A DNA stretch of 64,000 nt. It comes from Streptosporangium roseum DSM 43021 (lineage in GTDB: Bacteria > Actinomycetota > Actinomycetes > Streptosporangiales > Streptosporangiaceae). The DNA is taken from contig NC_013595.1 in the NCBI RefSeq assembly GCF_000024865.1, positions 4,836,001-4,900,000 on the forward strand, read 5' to 3'. This document shows positions 9,395 through 17,103 of this stretch, piece after piece (the first letter of the stretch is position 1; each line of letters opens with the position of its first letter). Under the pieces are notes generated by a model. The model worked only from the letters and a program-made list of their open reading frames with translations. It searched no databases and had not been told where the DNA came from. The position numbers and the translations under genes are program-made.

Positions 9395-9766
9395 TCAGAA
9401 GGCGTGAGGGCCGAAGCGGCCCCAGGCGATGACCGCGGCCAGCGCGAGCAGTACCACGTTGACGGCGACGGCCGGCGGCTCTTTGCGGCGGGTGTGGGTG
9501 ACGGCGGCGACGAGCATGGTGACGGCCAGGCCGGTGGCGGCCAGCGGGGTGAGGATCGGGGCGATGCCGGTGACGGCGGGCAGGAACAGGCCGAGGGCGC
9601 CGAGAAGTTCGACCATGCCGATCAGACGGATCCGGGCGGGGGTGAAGTCCTCCACCCAGGGCAGCATGGGGCGCAGTCTCTCCTTGGGCCAGGTGGAATG
9701 CATGATCCCGGCCAGACCGAAGACGACGGCCAGGACGGCCTGCAGTACCCACAAGAACACGTTCAC
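9395..9766 (-). CDS. DoxX-like membrane protein
   Basis: 123-residue four-helix membrane protein. The family pattern is visible: FGLAGIMHS, a loop PWVEDFTPARIRLIGMVELLGALGL split by a hydrophobic segment, and a C-terminal helix LLALAAVIAWGRFGPHAF. The GTG start gives the usual length. DoxX-like proteins are linked to redox or quinone functions, but no activity can be assigned here. It lies 32 bases after the second permease gene, within the same operon. Confidence 0.82.
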   Translation of the reverse strand: MNVFLWVLQAVLAVVFGLAGIMHSTWPKERLRPMLPWVEDFTPARIRLIGMVELLGALGLFLPAVTGIAPILTPLAATGLAVTMLVAAVTHTRRKEPPAVAVNVVLLALAAVIAWGRFGPHAF

Positions 9767-9798
9767 GTCAGTTGCTCTCTTTCCTTCAGGTTCATCGC

Positions 9799-10596
9799 CT
9801 AGTAGCGGCCGAGGGTGCCGCGGCGTTTGGCGAGGCGTTCGAGCCGGTTGAACACGACCACCCCGGCGGCCGTGATGAGCAGCGGCTGGGCCAGCAGCCA
9901 CGCGAGGCCCCAGCCGGTCGGGAGGGTGGCCAGGGAGTGGCCGCCGAGCAGGATGTCGCGCATCGCCTCGATGCCGGGTGCGATGGGGACCAGCAGCCGG
10001 CTGAGGAAGGCGATCGGGTCGGGCATGGCGGCCAGAGGGACCAGGGTGCCGCCGGCGATGGCGTAGACGGCCACGGACAGCTGCGTGATGATCTCGATGC
10101 GCTTGAACACCAGCGTCAGTCCGCACAGAATGAGAGCCAGCCCGCAGGTGCCCAGCACGATGGCGGCCAGCGGCACGATCACCTGCGCGTCGAAGGGCGG
10201 CCGCCCGCCCTGGAGGGTGACGGCGGTGGCGCCGGTGGCCAGGACGGCCAGCGCCGTGGGCAGAGCCGAGATCGCGGCGGCCATCTGACGGCCGAGGATG
10301 CTCGCGGCCGAGGGCAAGGGGGTCAGGTAGGTCTGCTCCAGCACACCGGACTGGATGTCGCCCAGATAGCTCCAGAACACGCGGTTGACCTGCTCATGGA
10401 TGAAGGTCAGCGCCACCATGCCGAGCAGCACCGGCAGCAGCAGTTCAGCACGTAGCTGGCCGCGTCCCATGAACAGCACGATGAGCAGGTAGAACAGCGG
10501 GAACGTGATCATCTGGATGAGGGCTTCGCGCCATCCGGCGGCGAAGTTGAGCAGGCCCTTGCGGACCTCGGCGGCGAATCCGCGGGCGAAGGTCAT
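9799..10596 (-). CDS. ABC-2 type transporter permease
   Basis: 265-residue permease with six hydrophobic segments, the ABC2_membrane fold typical of drug or polyketide exporters. Visible features: an N-terminal amphipathic stretch, RVFWSYLGDIQSGVLEQTYLTPLP in the first cytoplasmic coupling region, and VPIAPGIEAMRDILLGG before the last helix. The ATG overlaps the upstream permease stop (ATGA), so the two permeases probably form a heterodimer with the ATPase. Confidence 0.9.
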   Translation of the reverse strand: MTFARGFAAEVRKGLLNFAAGWREALIQMITFPLFYLLIVLFMGRGQLRAELLLPVLLGMVALTFIHEQVNRVFWSYLGDIQSGVLEQTYLTPLPSAASILGRQMAAAISALPTALAVLATGATAVTLQGGRPPFDAQVIVPLAAIVLGTCGLALILCGLTLVFKRIEIITQLSVAVYAIAGGTLVPLAAMPDPIAFLSRLLVPIAPGIEAMRDILLGGHSLATLPTGWGLAWLLAQPLLITAAGVVVFNRLERLAKRRGTLGRY

Positions 10597-11363
10597 GACG
10601 ACTCCTGCAGCGCTCGGCGGTGGTTGCGGACGAACAGCAGGCCGCTGACGACGGTGAGCGCGAAGGTGTGGGCGAGCAGCCAGGGCAGAGTGCCGGCGCT
10701 CCAGACCTCGGCCAGGCTCCGGCCCCCGAACAGCGTCTGGGTGATCGCCTCGATGCCCAGCGTGGTGGGCAGGACTCTGGCCAGTACGGCCAGCCAGTCC
10801 GGATAGAAGGCCAGCGGCAGGAACGAGCCGTTGAGCAGCAGTATCAGCGAGGTGAACAGCGACTGCAGCGCGCCGACCATCGGGGAGACCAGCGCGAGGG
10901 CCGCCAGCAGGAACGTGAACGCCAGCACGTTCACCCCCAGGAGTACGGCCGGCAGGAGCGCCGCCCACCGCAGCGGAATCGCGATCCCGGCCACCAGCAT
11001 CGGGACGAGGGAGGCGACGACCGCCACGGCCAGTCCGAACACCGAGGCGGTGATCAGCCGGCCGAGCATCGGCAGCCACGGCGGCGCCGGGGTCATCTGC
11101 GCCTGGGCGAAGGTGCCGGCGCGTTTCTCCTCGATGAGGTCGGCCACCATCACCAGGCCGGCGTACTGCAGGAACCAGTAGCCGCCGATCGCGACCAGGG
11201 TCTGCGGCAGCAGATCCTGCCGCAGCTCGCCCTGGCCCAGGACGAACTGCAGGCCGAGGTACATCATGGTGCTGATCAGCAGCGTGATGGCGTGTCCGGC
11301 CGGGTGGGCCAGCTGAACGCGCAGGCCCTTGCCGATCTCCGCACCCAGGACGTTAAGCAGCAT
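10593..11363 (-). CDS. ABC-2 type transporter permease
   Basis: 256-residue permease, partner of the next one. It has six membrane helices and the coupling loop ADLIEEKRAGTFAQAQMTPAP, where the ATPase would dock. It overlaps the ATPase gene by 11 bases and the next permease by 4 bases. Two unlike permeases with one ATPase is the common arrangement of DrrAB-like and related drug-export systems. Confidence 0.9.
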   Translation of the reverse strand: MLLNVLGAEIGKGLRVQLAHPAGHAITLLISTMMYLGLQFVLGQGELRQDLLPQTLVAIGGYWFLQYAGLVMVADLIEEKRAGTFAQAQMTPAPPWLPMLGRLITASVFGLAVAVVASLVPMLVAGIAIPLRWAALLPAVLLGVNVLAFTFLLAALALVSPMVGALQSLFTSLILLLNGSFLPLAFYPDWLAVLARVLPTTLGIEAITQTLFGGRSLAEVWSAGTLPWLLAHTFALTVVSGLLFVRNHRRALQESS

Positions 11364-12270
11364 GGGACGGCTCGTTCACCAGGGTGAGGAACACATCCTC
11401 CAGATCGGGCTGCACCTGGGTCAGCGACTCCAGGACAACCCCCTGCGTGCGCAGGCGCCCGACCACGTCGTACACCTCGACCGGATCGCTCACCCGCACG
11501 CTGATCGTGGTGACGCCGTCGCGGGTGACGCCGTCGAACCCGGGTGGCGCCGCTCCTTCGACGCGGATCTCGTACCTGTCGCGTTCGCGGAAGCCCGCCA
11601 GCAACTCGCGCGTGGGCAGGTCGGCCACGAGCCGTCCCCGGCGCATGACGGCCACCCGGTCACACAGCTCCTGGGCCACATCGAGCTGGTGCGTGGTGAT
11701 CAGGATGGTGGTGCCTAGCTCGCGGGCCTGCTCGGTGATCCAGTTCTTGACGGTGCGCGTGGCCTCGACGTCGAGGCCGAGCGTCGGCTCGTCCAGCAGC
11801 ACGATCGGCGGGTCGGCGATCAGGGCGACGGCGATCGCGACCTTCTGCTGCATGCCGCGCGAGAAGCCGCCGACCTTGTCGTCGCGCCGCTCCCACAGGC
11901 CCAGATCGGTCAGCAGCTCCTTGGCGCGCCCGGCGACCTGGCCCTTGCGCAGACCCTTGAGCCGGCCGAAGTACATCAGGTTCTGCCAGGCCGACAGGCT
12001 CCAGTAGACGTTGCGCGAGCCTTCCAGCACCGCGCCGAACTGCGCCATCGCGGCCGAGCGCTGCCGGGTCACGTCGAAGCCGCCCAGCCGGACCTGGCCC
12101 GAGGTGGGCGTCAGCAGCCCGGCCAGCATCTTGATGGTGGTGGTCTTGCCGGCGCCGTTGGGACCCAGGAAGCCGAAGACCGATCCGGCGGGGATGCGCA
12201 GCGACACCTCGTCGACCGCTCGGATCTGCGCCGAGCCGTACACCTTCGTCAACGCATCGATTTCGATCAT
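11353..12270 (-). CDS. ABC transporter ATP-binding protein (drug-export type)
   Basis: 305-residue ATPase of the DrrA/CcmA type. Walker A GPNGAGKTTT is near residues 35-44, the signature FSRGMQQK near 130, Walker B IVLLDEPTLGLD near 155-166 and a switch histidine in TTHQLD. The C-terminal 80 residues form the extra domain common in drug-export ATPases. A strong AAGGAGATGAC precedes the ATG. It lies 53 bases after the monooxygenase gene and is presumably co-transcribed with it under the TetR regulator. Confidence 0.94.
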   Translation of the reverse strand: MIEIDALTKVYGSAQIRAVDEVSLRIPAGSVFGFLGPNGAGKTTTIKMLAGLLTPTSGQVRLGGFDVTRQRSAAMAQFGAVLEGSRNVYWSLSAWQNLMYFGRLKGLRKGQVAGRAKELLTDLGLWERRDDKVGGFSRGMQQKVAIAVALIADPPIVLLDEPTLGLDVEATRTVKNWITEQARELGTTILITTHQLDVAQELCDRVAVMRRGRLVADLPTRELLAGFRERDRYEIRVEGAAPPGFDGVTRDGVTTISVRVSDPVEVYDVVGRLRTQGVVLESLTQVQPDLEDVFLTLVNEPSHAA

Positions 12271-12323
12271 GTCATCTCCTTGTGGGGGAGTCCCGGCCCC
12301 TTCCGCGGGCCGGGACGGGGGGA

Positions 12324-12614
12324 TCAGTGCTCGTCCAGGACCTCGATGTCCTCCACCGCGGAGTCACGGGTCAGCGAGAAGGCCGCGGCCGCCTCGGCGT
12401 TGCCGGGTACGGCCTGGCGGGCCGCCTGCAGGCTCGCGGCCGAATCCCAGCGCCAGATGCCCACCCACGTCTCGTCGTCGAGCCGGCCGAGGCGCGCCTC
12501 GGTGAGGCCGGGCAGCGCCGCCCTGGTCGCCGAGACCAGAGCGGTGTGCCGGGCCCGGAGCTCGTCGGCGTCGGCGGGATCGGCCTGGAAGCGGGTGATG
12601 GTGATGATCGACAT
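12324..12614 (-). CDS. Antibiotic biosynthesis monooxygenase (ABM) domain protein
   Basis: 96-residue single-domain protein of the dimeric ferredoxin-like ABM family: MSIITITRFQADPADADELR opens the first strand and helix, and TWVGIWRWDSAASLQAARQA follows the family pattern. Such proteins include small monooxygenases and heme-degrading relatives; the reaction cannot be assigned. It is the first gene of the operon divergent from tetR, so it is probably the gene closest to inducer detoxification. Confidence 0.85.
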   Translation of the reverse strand: MSIITITRFQADPADADELRARHTALVSATRAALPGLTEARLGRLDDETWVGIWRWDSAASLQAARQAVPGNAEAAAAFSLTRDSAVEDIEVLDEH

Positions 12615-12629
12615 GGTTGGACCCGTTCT

Positions 12630-12672
12630 CTAGAGTTGACTTCTAGTGATCGCATCTAGAGATAGACTCTAG
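12630..12672. promoter_or_regulatory. Twin palindromic TetR operators and divergent promoters
   Basis: Two 17-bp inverted repeats, CTAGAG-ttgac-TTCTAG at 12630-12646 (one mismatch) and CTAGAG-ataga-CTCTAG at 12656-12672 (perfect), start 26 bp apart in the 60-bp gap between the divergent monooxygenase and tetR genes. TTGACT at 12636-12641 is a plausible -35 for tetR; GAGATA at 12659-12664 gives a 17-bp spacing, and both elements overlap operators. The tetR ATG lies 2 bases after the second palindrome with no Shine-Dalgarno, suggesting a leaderless mRNA. Expected: TetR represses itself and the exporter operon. Confidence 0.75.
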
Positions 12673-12674
12673 CC

Positions 12675-13307
12675 ATGAGTGATGTCAAGCGGACGGGCAA
12701 GCGGGCGCAGAAGGCGCAGGAGACGCGCCGGCGCATCCTCGCGGCGGCACTGGAGCTGTTCGTGCAGGACGGATACGGTGCGACGAATCTCCAGGACGTC
12801 GCCGACAGAGCCGGGGTCGCGGTACAGACGATCTACTTCGTCTTCGGCAACAAGCGCGCCCTGCTGAAGGAGCTGGTCGATGTCACGATCGCGGGTGACG
12901 ACGAGCCGGTGGCCACGATGGACCGGCCGTGGTACGCCGCCGCGCTGGCCGCCGGCACCGCCCGGGACATGCTGTGCGCCTACGTCGCCGGCACGAGCGT
13001 GGTTCTGGAGCGGGTCGCGCCGATCGGCCGGGTCCTGGAGGCGGCGGTCGCGAGCGATCCCGAGGTCGCCGCCCTGTGGCCGCACGACGTCGATCCGCGG
13101 TACGTCGTGCAGCAGGGGGCGGCCGGGGTGCTGGTCGGCAAGCCGGGCGCCCGGATGGGGGTGTCGGCGGAGGAGGCCGCCGATCTGCTGTACGGCCTGC
13201 TCAGCCCCGAGCTGTATCTGCTGTTCGTGCAGGAGCGCGGCTGGCCGCGCGAGCGCTGGGAGCGGTGGGTCGGCGAGACCCTGTGCGCCCAGCTCTGCGC
13301 GGATTAG
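12675..13307 (+). CDS. TetR-family transcriptional regulator
   Basis: 210-residue repressor. The N-terminal helix-turn-helix is clear (RRRILAAALELFVQDGYGATNLQDVADRAGV, continuing VQTIYFVFGNKRALLKEL), followed by an all-helical ligand-binding domain. Divergent from the ABM/ABC-2/DoxX/TrmO operon with two palindromes between, the usual arrangement for a repressor of a drug exporter. Inducer unknown. Confidence 0.93.
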   Translation: MSDVKRTGKRAQKAQETRRRILAAALELFVQDGYGATNLQDVADRAGVAVQTIYFVFGNKRALLKELVDVTIAGDDEPVATMDRPWYAAALAAGTARDMLCAYVAGTSVVLERVAPIGRVLEAAVASDPEVAALWPHDVDPRYVVQQGAAGVLVGKPGARMGVSAEEAADLLYGLLSPELYLLFVQERGWPRERWERWVGETLCAQLCAD

Positions 13308-13820
13308 GGCCTCGGCCCCGGATCGCGCGGCCGCCGGCCTGTGGTGCCGAGCCTGGCCGGTTCCGCGCCCGTGTCCACGGTGACGCCGCCGAAGAGGCCG
13401 GCGTCGTCGCTGTGGCCAGGTGAGAGCGGTGATGCCCCGTGTTATTGATCTACATTGTAAAGGCATCCGGCCGAGTTCAAGATCATTTTAAAAGGGACTA
13501 AAGGCTCATCATCAGAAGAAAGGCCCGATACTTCGGTCTGTGGCCGGAATGCCCTAGTCATTACATTCCATCAATTCTGTAATTAAAATCCCAATAGTCC
13601 CATCGTTCACTTAATAAACAGTAAAAATGGCCTAAAGGTATAAGCTTCCGCTGTTCCTGGTTTGGTGTCGTCCTTTCCACCGTTGCCGCGCACCGGTCAG
13701 GCCTGGAGGCCCGGTCGCCTGCCCGGTGAGGTGGCGGGCGACGCCGCTCTCCTGGCAGCGCGCGCGGACGGCACCACCTGCGCGTACACCCGAGATCACG
13801 GATGGCGTGGGGCAGGTGGG
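13308..13820. other. Gene-free AT-rich region upstream of the P450 cluster
   Basis: No convincing gene. The first 130 bases are ordinary GC-rich DNA. From about 13441 to 13660 the composition falls sharply to roughly 40% GC with runs such as TTTTAAAAG, AATTAAAATCCC and CAGTAAAAATGG, very unlike the flanks. This is probably the promoter/regulatory region of the P450-peptide operon and may be foreign. The reading frame is open from a GTG at 13662 into the P450 gene, but the first 53 residues do not look like P450 sequence. Confidence 0.5.
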
Positions 13821-15059
13821 ATGGCGACGGTAGGAGAACCGGATCGGATCGCTCCCGACGGGAGACGGCCGTGGGCGGATGCGCCGGGCCTGCCCGGCGG
13901 GGCCGCGCGGTGGTACCGCCGGGACCCGCTGGGGTTCGTCGAGTGGGCGGCCCGCGAACGGGGTTCGGTGTTCCGGCTGCCCGATGACGGGTCGCTGTGC
14001 GTGGCCGACCCGGTGGAGGCCCTGCGGGTGCTGCACGACGAGGAGGGCTGCTACGACGAGGTGTCCGGCTTCTTCCACGTCCGCGGCGGCCGGCTGGGGC
14101 CACGGGCGACGCAGGTCGCGATCGGGCGGGCGGCGCGCACGACGTTACGCGCTCACCTGGCCACGCACCGCGAGCGGCTGCCCGCCGTCGTGGCGGAGCT
14201 GGGGGAGGTCAGCGAGTGGCCGTCGGCCGGGCGCGTCGCCGCGCACCGGTTCATGGCCGATGCGCTGCTGAGCCCGGACAGCCCGCCGGCGCTGCGGGAG
14301 CTGATGGAGCGGGTGGTGGCGCGCGATGTCCTGATCCGTTCCGGCGGCCGGCTGGCAGGCCTGGCGCGACGGGCGCTGTGGGCACGCGTGGTGCGGGCGG
14401 TCGCCGGCGAGGTGGTCGCCCGGCGGGCCGGCCCGCAGTCCGGCCGGCCCGGCGACCTGCTGGACGCCGTGCTCGGGGCCGTCCCGCCCGACACGCCTGC
14501 CACGCAGGTCGCCCAGGTGTACCTGCTGCTGTTTCGGACCTCGGTGGCGCCGGTGGGGCATGTGGTCGCCTGGGCGCTGCTGGCGGCCGCGGCCCACGGC
14601 GTCGACCTGGCGGCCGTGCCTGCGGAGTCGGCCGTACGGGAGTCGCTGCGATTGTGGCCGGTGGCGTGGCTGCTGGGCCGCCCGGTACGCCGGGCCCACG
14701 AGATCGGCGGCGTATGGCTGGAGCCGGGGGAGAGCGTGTCGGTCTGCGCCTACCTGTTGCACCGCGACGACCGGCACTGGCCACAGGCCACCCGGTTCCG
14801 GCCTGACCGGTGGGACGGCTCCGGCCCCCGCGGGCCCTACCTGCCCTTCGGTGGCGGCCCGTTCACCTGCGCCGGCGCCGCGGTCGCCCAGACCCTGGCC
14901 ACCGACCTGCTCGCCGCCGTGACCGGCGGCGCGCGCCTGGAGGTGCGCGGCGGCCACGGGCGTCCCCGGGTCGAGGGCATCATCACCCCTCCCCGGTTCC
15001 AGCTGCGCCGGACCCCCCACCAGGCCCTGACCACCAGTGGTCACCAGGAGAGGAGGTGA
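13821..15059 (+). CDS. Cytochrome P450, likely RiPP cross-linking enzyme
   Basis: 412-residue soluble P450. The heme-ligand loop PFGGGPFTCAGA has Cys350, and the K-helix ExxR is ESLR at 274-277. The I-helix (about 234-255) reads LLFRTSVAPVGHVVAWALL and lacks the usual AGxxT acid/alcohol pair, so oxygen activation may be atypical. The ATG at 13821 gives a normal N-terminus (ADAPGLPGGAARWYRRDPLGF). The stop is only 5 bases before a 21-codon gene whose product ends AWHIW. In known tiny-peptide systems (tryptorubin/atropopeptides, biarylitides) a P450 forms C-C or C-N bonds between aromatic side chains of such peptides; that role is inferred here. Confidence 0.85.
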   Translation: MATVGEPDRIAPDGRRPWADAPGLPGGAARWYRRDPLGFVEWAARERGSVFRLPDDGSLCVADPVEALRVLHDEEGCYDEVSGFFHVRGGRLGPRATQVAIGRAARTTLRAHLATHRERLPAVVAELGEVSEWPSAGRVAAHRFMADALLSPDSPPALRELMERVVARDVLIRSGGRLAGLARRALWARVVRAVAGEVVARRAGPQSGRPGDLLDAVLGAVPPDTPATQVAQVYLLLFRTSVAPVGHVVAWALLAAAAHGVDLAAVPAESAVRESLRLWPVAWLLGRPVRRAHEIGGVWLEPGESVSVCAYLLHRDDRHWPQATRFRPDRWDGSGPRGPYLPFGGGPFTCAGAAVAQTLATDLLAAVTGGARLEVRGGHGRPRVEGIITPPRFQLRRTPHQALTTSGHQERR

Positions 15060-15064
15060 ATTCC

Positions 15065-15130
15065 ATGAGGAAGCTGCTGCGCCGGGTTACCGGCCGCCGG
15101 GTCAACCGGCAGGCATGGCACATCTGGTAA
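15065..15130 (+). CDS. 21-residue RiPP precursor peptide with C-terminal AWHIW
   Basis: Short gene from ATG to TAA. A near-perfect ribosome binding site, AGGAGGTGA, sits 5 bases before the ATG. The peptide is strongly basic over residues 1-16 (MRKLLRRVTGRRVNRQ, seven Arg/Lys) and ends in AWHIW with the stop directly after the last Trp. A basic leader plus a C-terminal aromatic core beside a P450 is the hallmark of P450-modified minimal RiPPs; the tryptorubin core AWYIWY has the same A-W-x-I-W spacing. Predicted product: cyclised AWHIW or WHIW after leader removal by an unlinked protease. The linear AWHIW [M+H]+ would be about 712.36, minus 2.016 per cross-link. Confidence 0.82.
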   Translation: MRKLLRRVTGRRVNRQAWHIW

Positions 15131-15143
15131 GTCTTCTCCCACT

Positions 15144-15175
15144 GGCCGTGCCGGGCCCGATGGTCCGGCACGGCC
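15144..15175 (+). terminator. Strong hairpin between precursor and methyltransferase genes
   Basis: Perfect 11-bp stem, GGCCGTGCCGG at 15144-15154 with CCGGCACGGCC at 15165-15175, and inner pairs can lengthen it to about 14. No T-tract follows, so it is either a GC-type partial terminator or a 3'-end stabiliser. Its place 13 bases after the precursor stop suggests it raises the peptide mRNA relative to the downstream methyltransferase, as seen in other RiPP operons (inference). Confidence 0.6.
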
Positions 15176-15223
15176 CCTGACCCGGTGCGCGGCCGGGGGG
15201 ACGGCCGCGCGCAGGAGGCGCGC

Positions 15224-16003
15224 ATGTCGCATGTGGATGAGACGCTGGCGGCGTACGAGAGCGTCGCGGCCCGGTACGACGAGCTGAACGCGCGGCTGGA
15301 CACCGCCGGGCTGGTGGAGCGCTACGTGGAGGCGGTGGAGCGGTACGGGCCGGGCGGGCGGCGGCTGCTGGACGCCGGGTGCGGGACCGGCCGCAGCAGC
15401 GTTGCCTTTCGCGAGCGGGGGTTCGAGGTGACCGGCTACGACCTGTCGCCGGCGATGGTGGCGATGGCCCGGCGCCGGCCCGGGACCGAGGGGATCCGGT
15501 TCCTGGTGGGACGGCTGCAGGAGCCCCCGCCCGGGCTGGCCGGCTTCGACGTGGTCGCCTGCGTGGACGTGCCGATGGCGTACCTGACCGGCGCGGAGCA
15601 GCTGCGGCGGGCGCTGGCGGCCGCGCGTGACCAGCTCGTTGAGGACGGGGTGCTGCTCTTCGACCTGAGCACCATCGGCTACTACCGGCGCGCGTTCGGC
15701 GTCCCCGCGGTCGCCGATCGGGGGGACCGGTATGTGGCGTGGTTCGCGGTGTCTCCGCGGATCGAGGCAGACGCGGTCGTGGTCACTCAGTTCGACCTGT
15801 TCGAGCGGGCCGGTGAGGGCTGGGAGCGGGTGTCGATGCGGCACGTGCAGCGGCACCACTCCGACCGGACGGTGCGCCGGGTGGCCGAGCGGGCCGGGCT
15901 GCGCGTCGTGGCCGCGTACGGGCTGGTGGGGACGTCGGCGCGGGAGCCGGCCGACGAGGACGAGCACGACCGGATCCTGTACGTCGCCCGCCGGGTGGGC
16001 TGA
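15224..16003 (+). CDS. SAM-dependent class I methyltransferase, putative RiPP tailoring enzyme
   Basis: 259-residue methyltransferase. Motif I LLDAGCGTGRSS is at about 48-59, preceded by the YESVAARYDELNARLD lid region; motif II is VTGYDLSPAMVAMARRRP and the post-II strand DVVACVDVPMAYL. The ATG at 15224 has GGAGG five bases upstream; a GTG 13 codons earlier lacks this. It lies 93 bases after the precursor peptide gene on the same strand with only the hairpin between, so N-, O- or C-methylation of the peptide is the natural hypothesis. A small-molecule substrate cannot be excluded. Confidence 0.85.
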   Translation: MSHVDETLAAYESVAARYDELNARLDTAGLVERYVEAVERYGPGGRRLLDAGCGTGRSSVAFRERGFEVTGYDLSPAMVAMARRRPGTEGIRFLVGRLQEPPPGLAGFDVVACVDVPMAYLTGAEQLRRALAAARDQLVEDGVLLFDLSTIGYYRRAFGVPAVADRGDRYVAWFAVSPRIEADAVVVTQFDLFERAGEGWERVSMRHVQRHHSDRTVRRVAERAGLRVVAAYGLVGTSAREPADEDEHDRILYVARRVG

Positions 16004-16164
16004 GCGCGCCCGCGCTCCGCGACGCCCGCTCCCGCCGGGTCCGCCGCGGTTGCGGGCCCCGCTGATCCGGGTTCGGTTTCCGGCCGGGGGAGGCCGTCGC
16101 CGCTGGTCGGCGTGGAGTATCGGGCACCTGGCAGGCGCGAATTCGTGGCGGCGGAGGGGCGCGT

Positions 16165-16195
16165 AAGGGCTCCCGCCGGAATGGGGGAGCCCCTT
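16165..16195. terminator. Bidirectional terminator-like hairpin
   Basis: AAGGGCTCCC (16165-16174) pairs with GGGAGCCCCTT (16185-16195) with one bulge, between the convergent methyltransferase and SnoaL-like genes. It probably ends both transcripts. The rest of 16004-16200 shows nothing recognisable. Confidence 0.5.
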
Positions 16196-16200
16196 CGCGA

Positions 16201-16623
16201 TCATGCTTGAGCGCTGAGGGCCCGTGCGACCGTAAGGCTGTCCTCGTAGATGTGGTAGAGGGTGACGAGCCCGTCTTCGACGGTGAGGTGCAGCGCGAAC
16301 GGTGAGGTGTACGCGGTGCCGCCGTCCCGCACTGTCTGCACGATCTCTCCGAACACGACGGCGTGCGCCCCGTCGACCAGGATCCGCGTCACCGATGTGC
16401 CGTTCAGTTCGGGCACGTGATGGGCCTCCAGCGACCGGAAGTGGTCTGCCACATCGGTCCGGCTGGACCGGGGGCGGATCCACGGCACCGCTGGATGCCC
16501 CTCGGCGGGCCAGTCGAGCTGCCAGTCGATCGGCTCGGCGAACAACTCCGCTGTACGGTCGTGATCGCCCTCGGCTATCCGGCGCAGCAGTTCTTCCACA
16601 ATGTCACGTGTGTCATTACTCAT
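16201..16623 (-). CDS. SnoaL/NTF2-like domain protein
   Basis: 140-residue alpha+beta barrel protein of the nuclear-transport-factor-2/SnoaL-like group: VEELLRRIAEGDHDRTAELFAE in the first helices and a C-terminal FALHLTVEDGLVTLYHIYEDSL. Such proteins include ketosteroid-isomerase-like cyclases and many uncharacterised enzymes; no catalytic residues can be assigned. Convergent with the methyltransferase gene, so probably not part of that operon. Confidence 0.75.
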   Translation of the reverse strand: MSNDTRDIVEELLRRIAEGDHDRTAELFAEPIDWQLDWPAEGHPAVPWIRPRSSRTDVADHFRSLEAHHVPELNGTSVTRILVDGAHAVVFGEIVQTVRDGGTAYTSPFALHLTVEDGLVTLYHIYEDSLTVARALSAQA

Positions 16624-17103
16624 GTCGCAAGCATCTCGGGTCCGGGCGCGGCCCGTCGATTACCGCCGAGGTAAGGCGTGACCCTACTGCCGAGGTAAGG
16701 CGGGGTCCGTGGAGGCCAGGGCAGGGCGGGCCGTGTCGCTCTGTCAGGGGCGCTCCTCCTGAGACGTCAGCCCTCGAGACCTGCCGCCCGAAGCCCTGCC
16801 GGTCCTCCCTGGAGGCCGAGGCGCCCTGCCGGTCTCCTCTCTGAAGGCCGAGATGCCGCTTCTGCGTGCCGCCCTCGAATCTGTGATGCCAGCGGTGAGC
16901 GCCGCCGTCGCAGGTTCGACAGCCCGCCGGGGTCCGGGACGCCCGCGGGGACACACCGCTGACAACGGACAAACGCGGCGTCGGGTGCGGCCAGCCGGCG
17001 CTGAGCTTGCCTTTTAACCTCTGGCCTGCTGCATTGCGGCTCTGGCTGTCTCCATGCGGGACCAGGGTTCCCCTGTCGGAGGCAGGGCTGCCATAGTCGT
17101 CAG
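16624..17103. other. Gene-free stretch with short direct repeats
   Basis: No gene supported; a 118-codon antisense frame here is compositional. TAC(C/T)GCCGAGGTAAGGC occurs at 16661-16677 and 16685-16701 (24-bp period), just upstream of the minus-strand SnoaL-like gene, where it could be an operator. Further down are several diffuse copies of CCTGCCGG(T/C)C(T/C)CC-like words without clear phasing. Confidence 0.4.

Noticed and set aside
13561..14103. Antisense gene upstream of the P450
   Set aside because: Pro/Arg-rich shadow of the P450 N-terminus running into AT-rich non-coding DNA.
16616..16972. 118-codon minus-strand frame
   Set aside because: Overlaps the SnoaL-like promoter region, no start signal, composition Gly/Arg-rich without structure.
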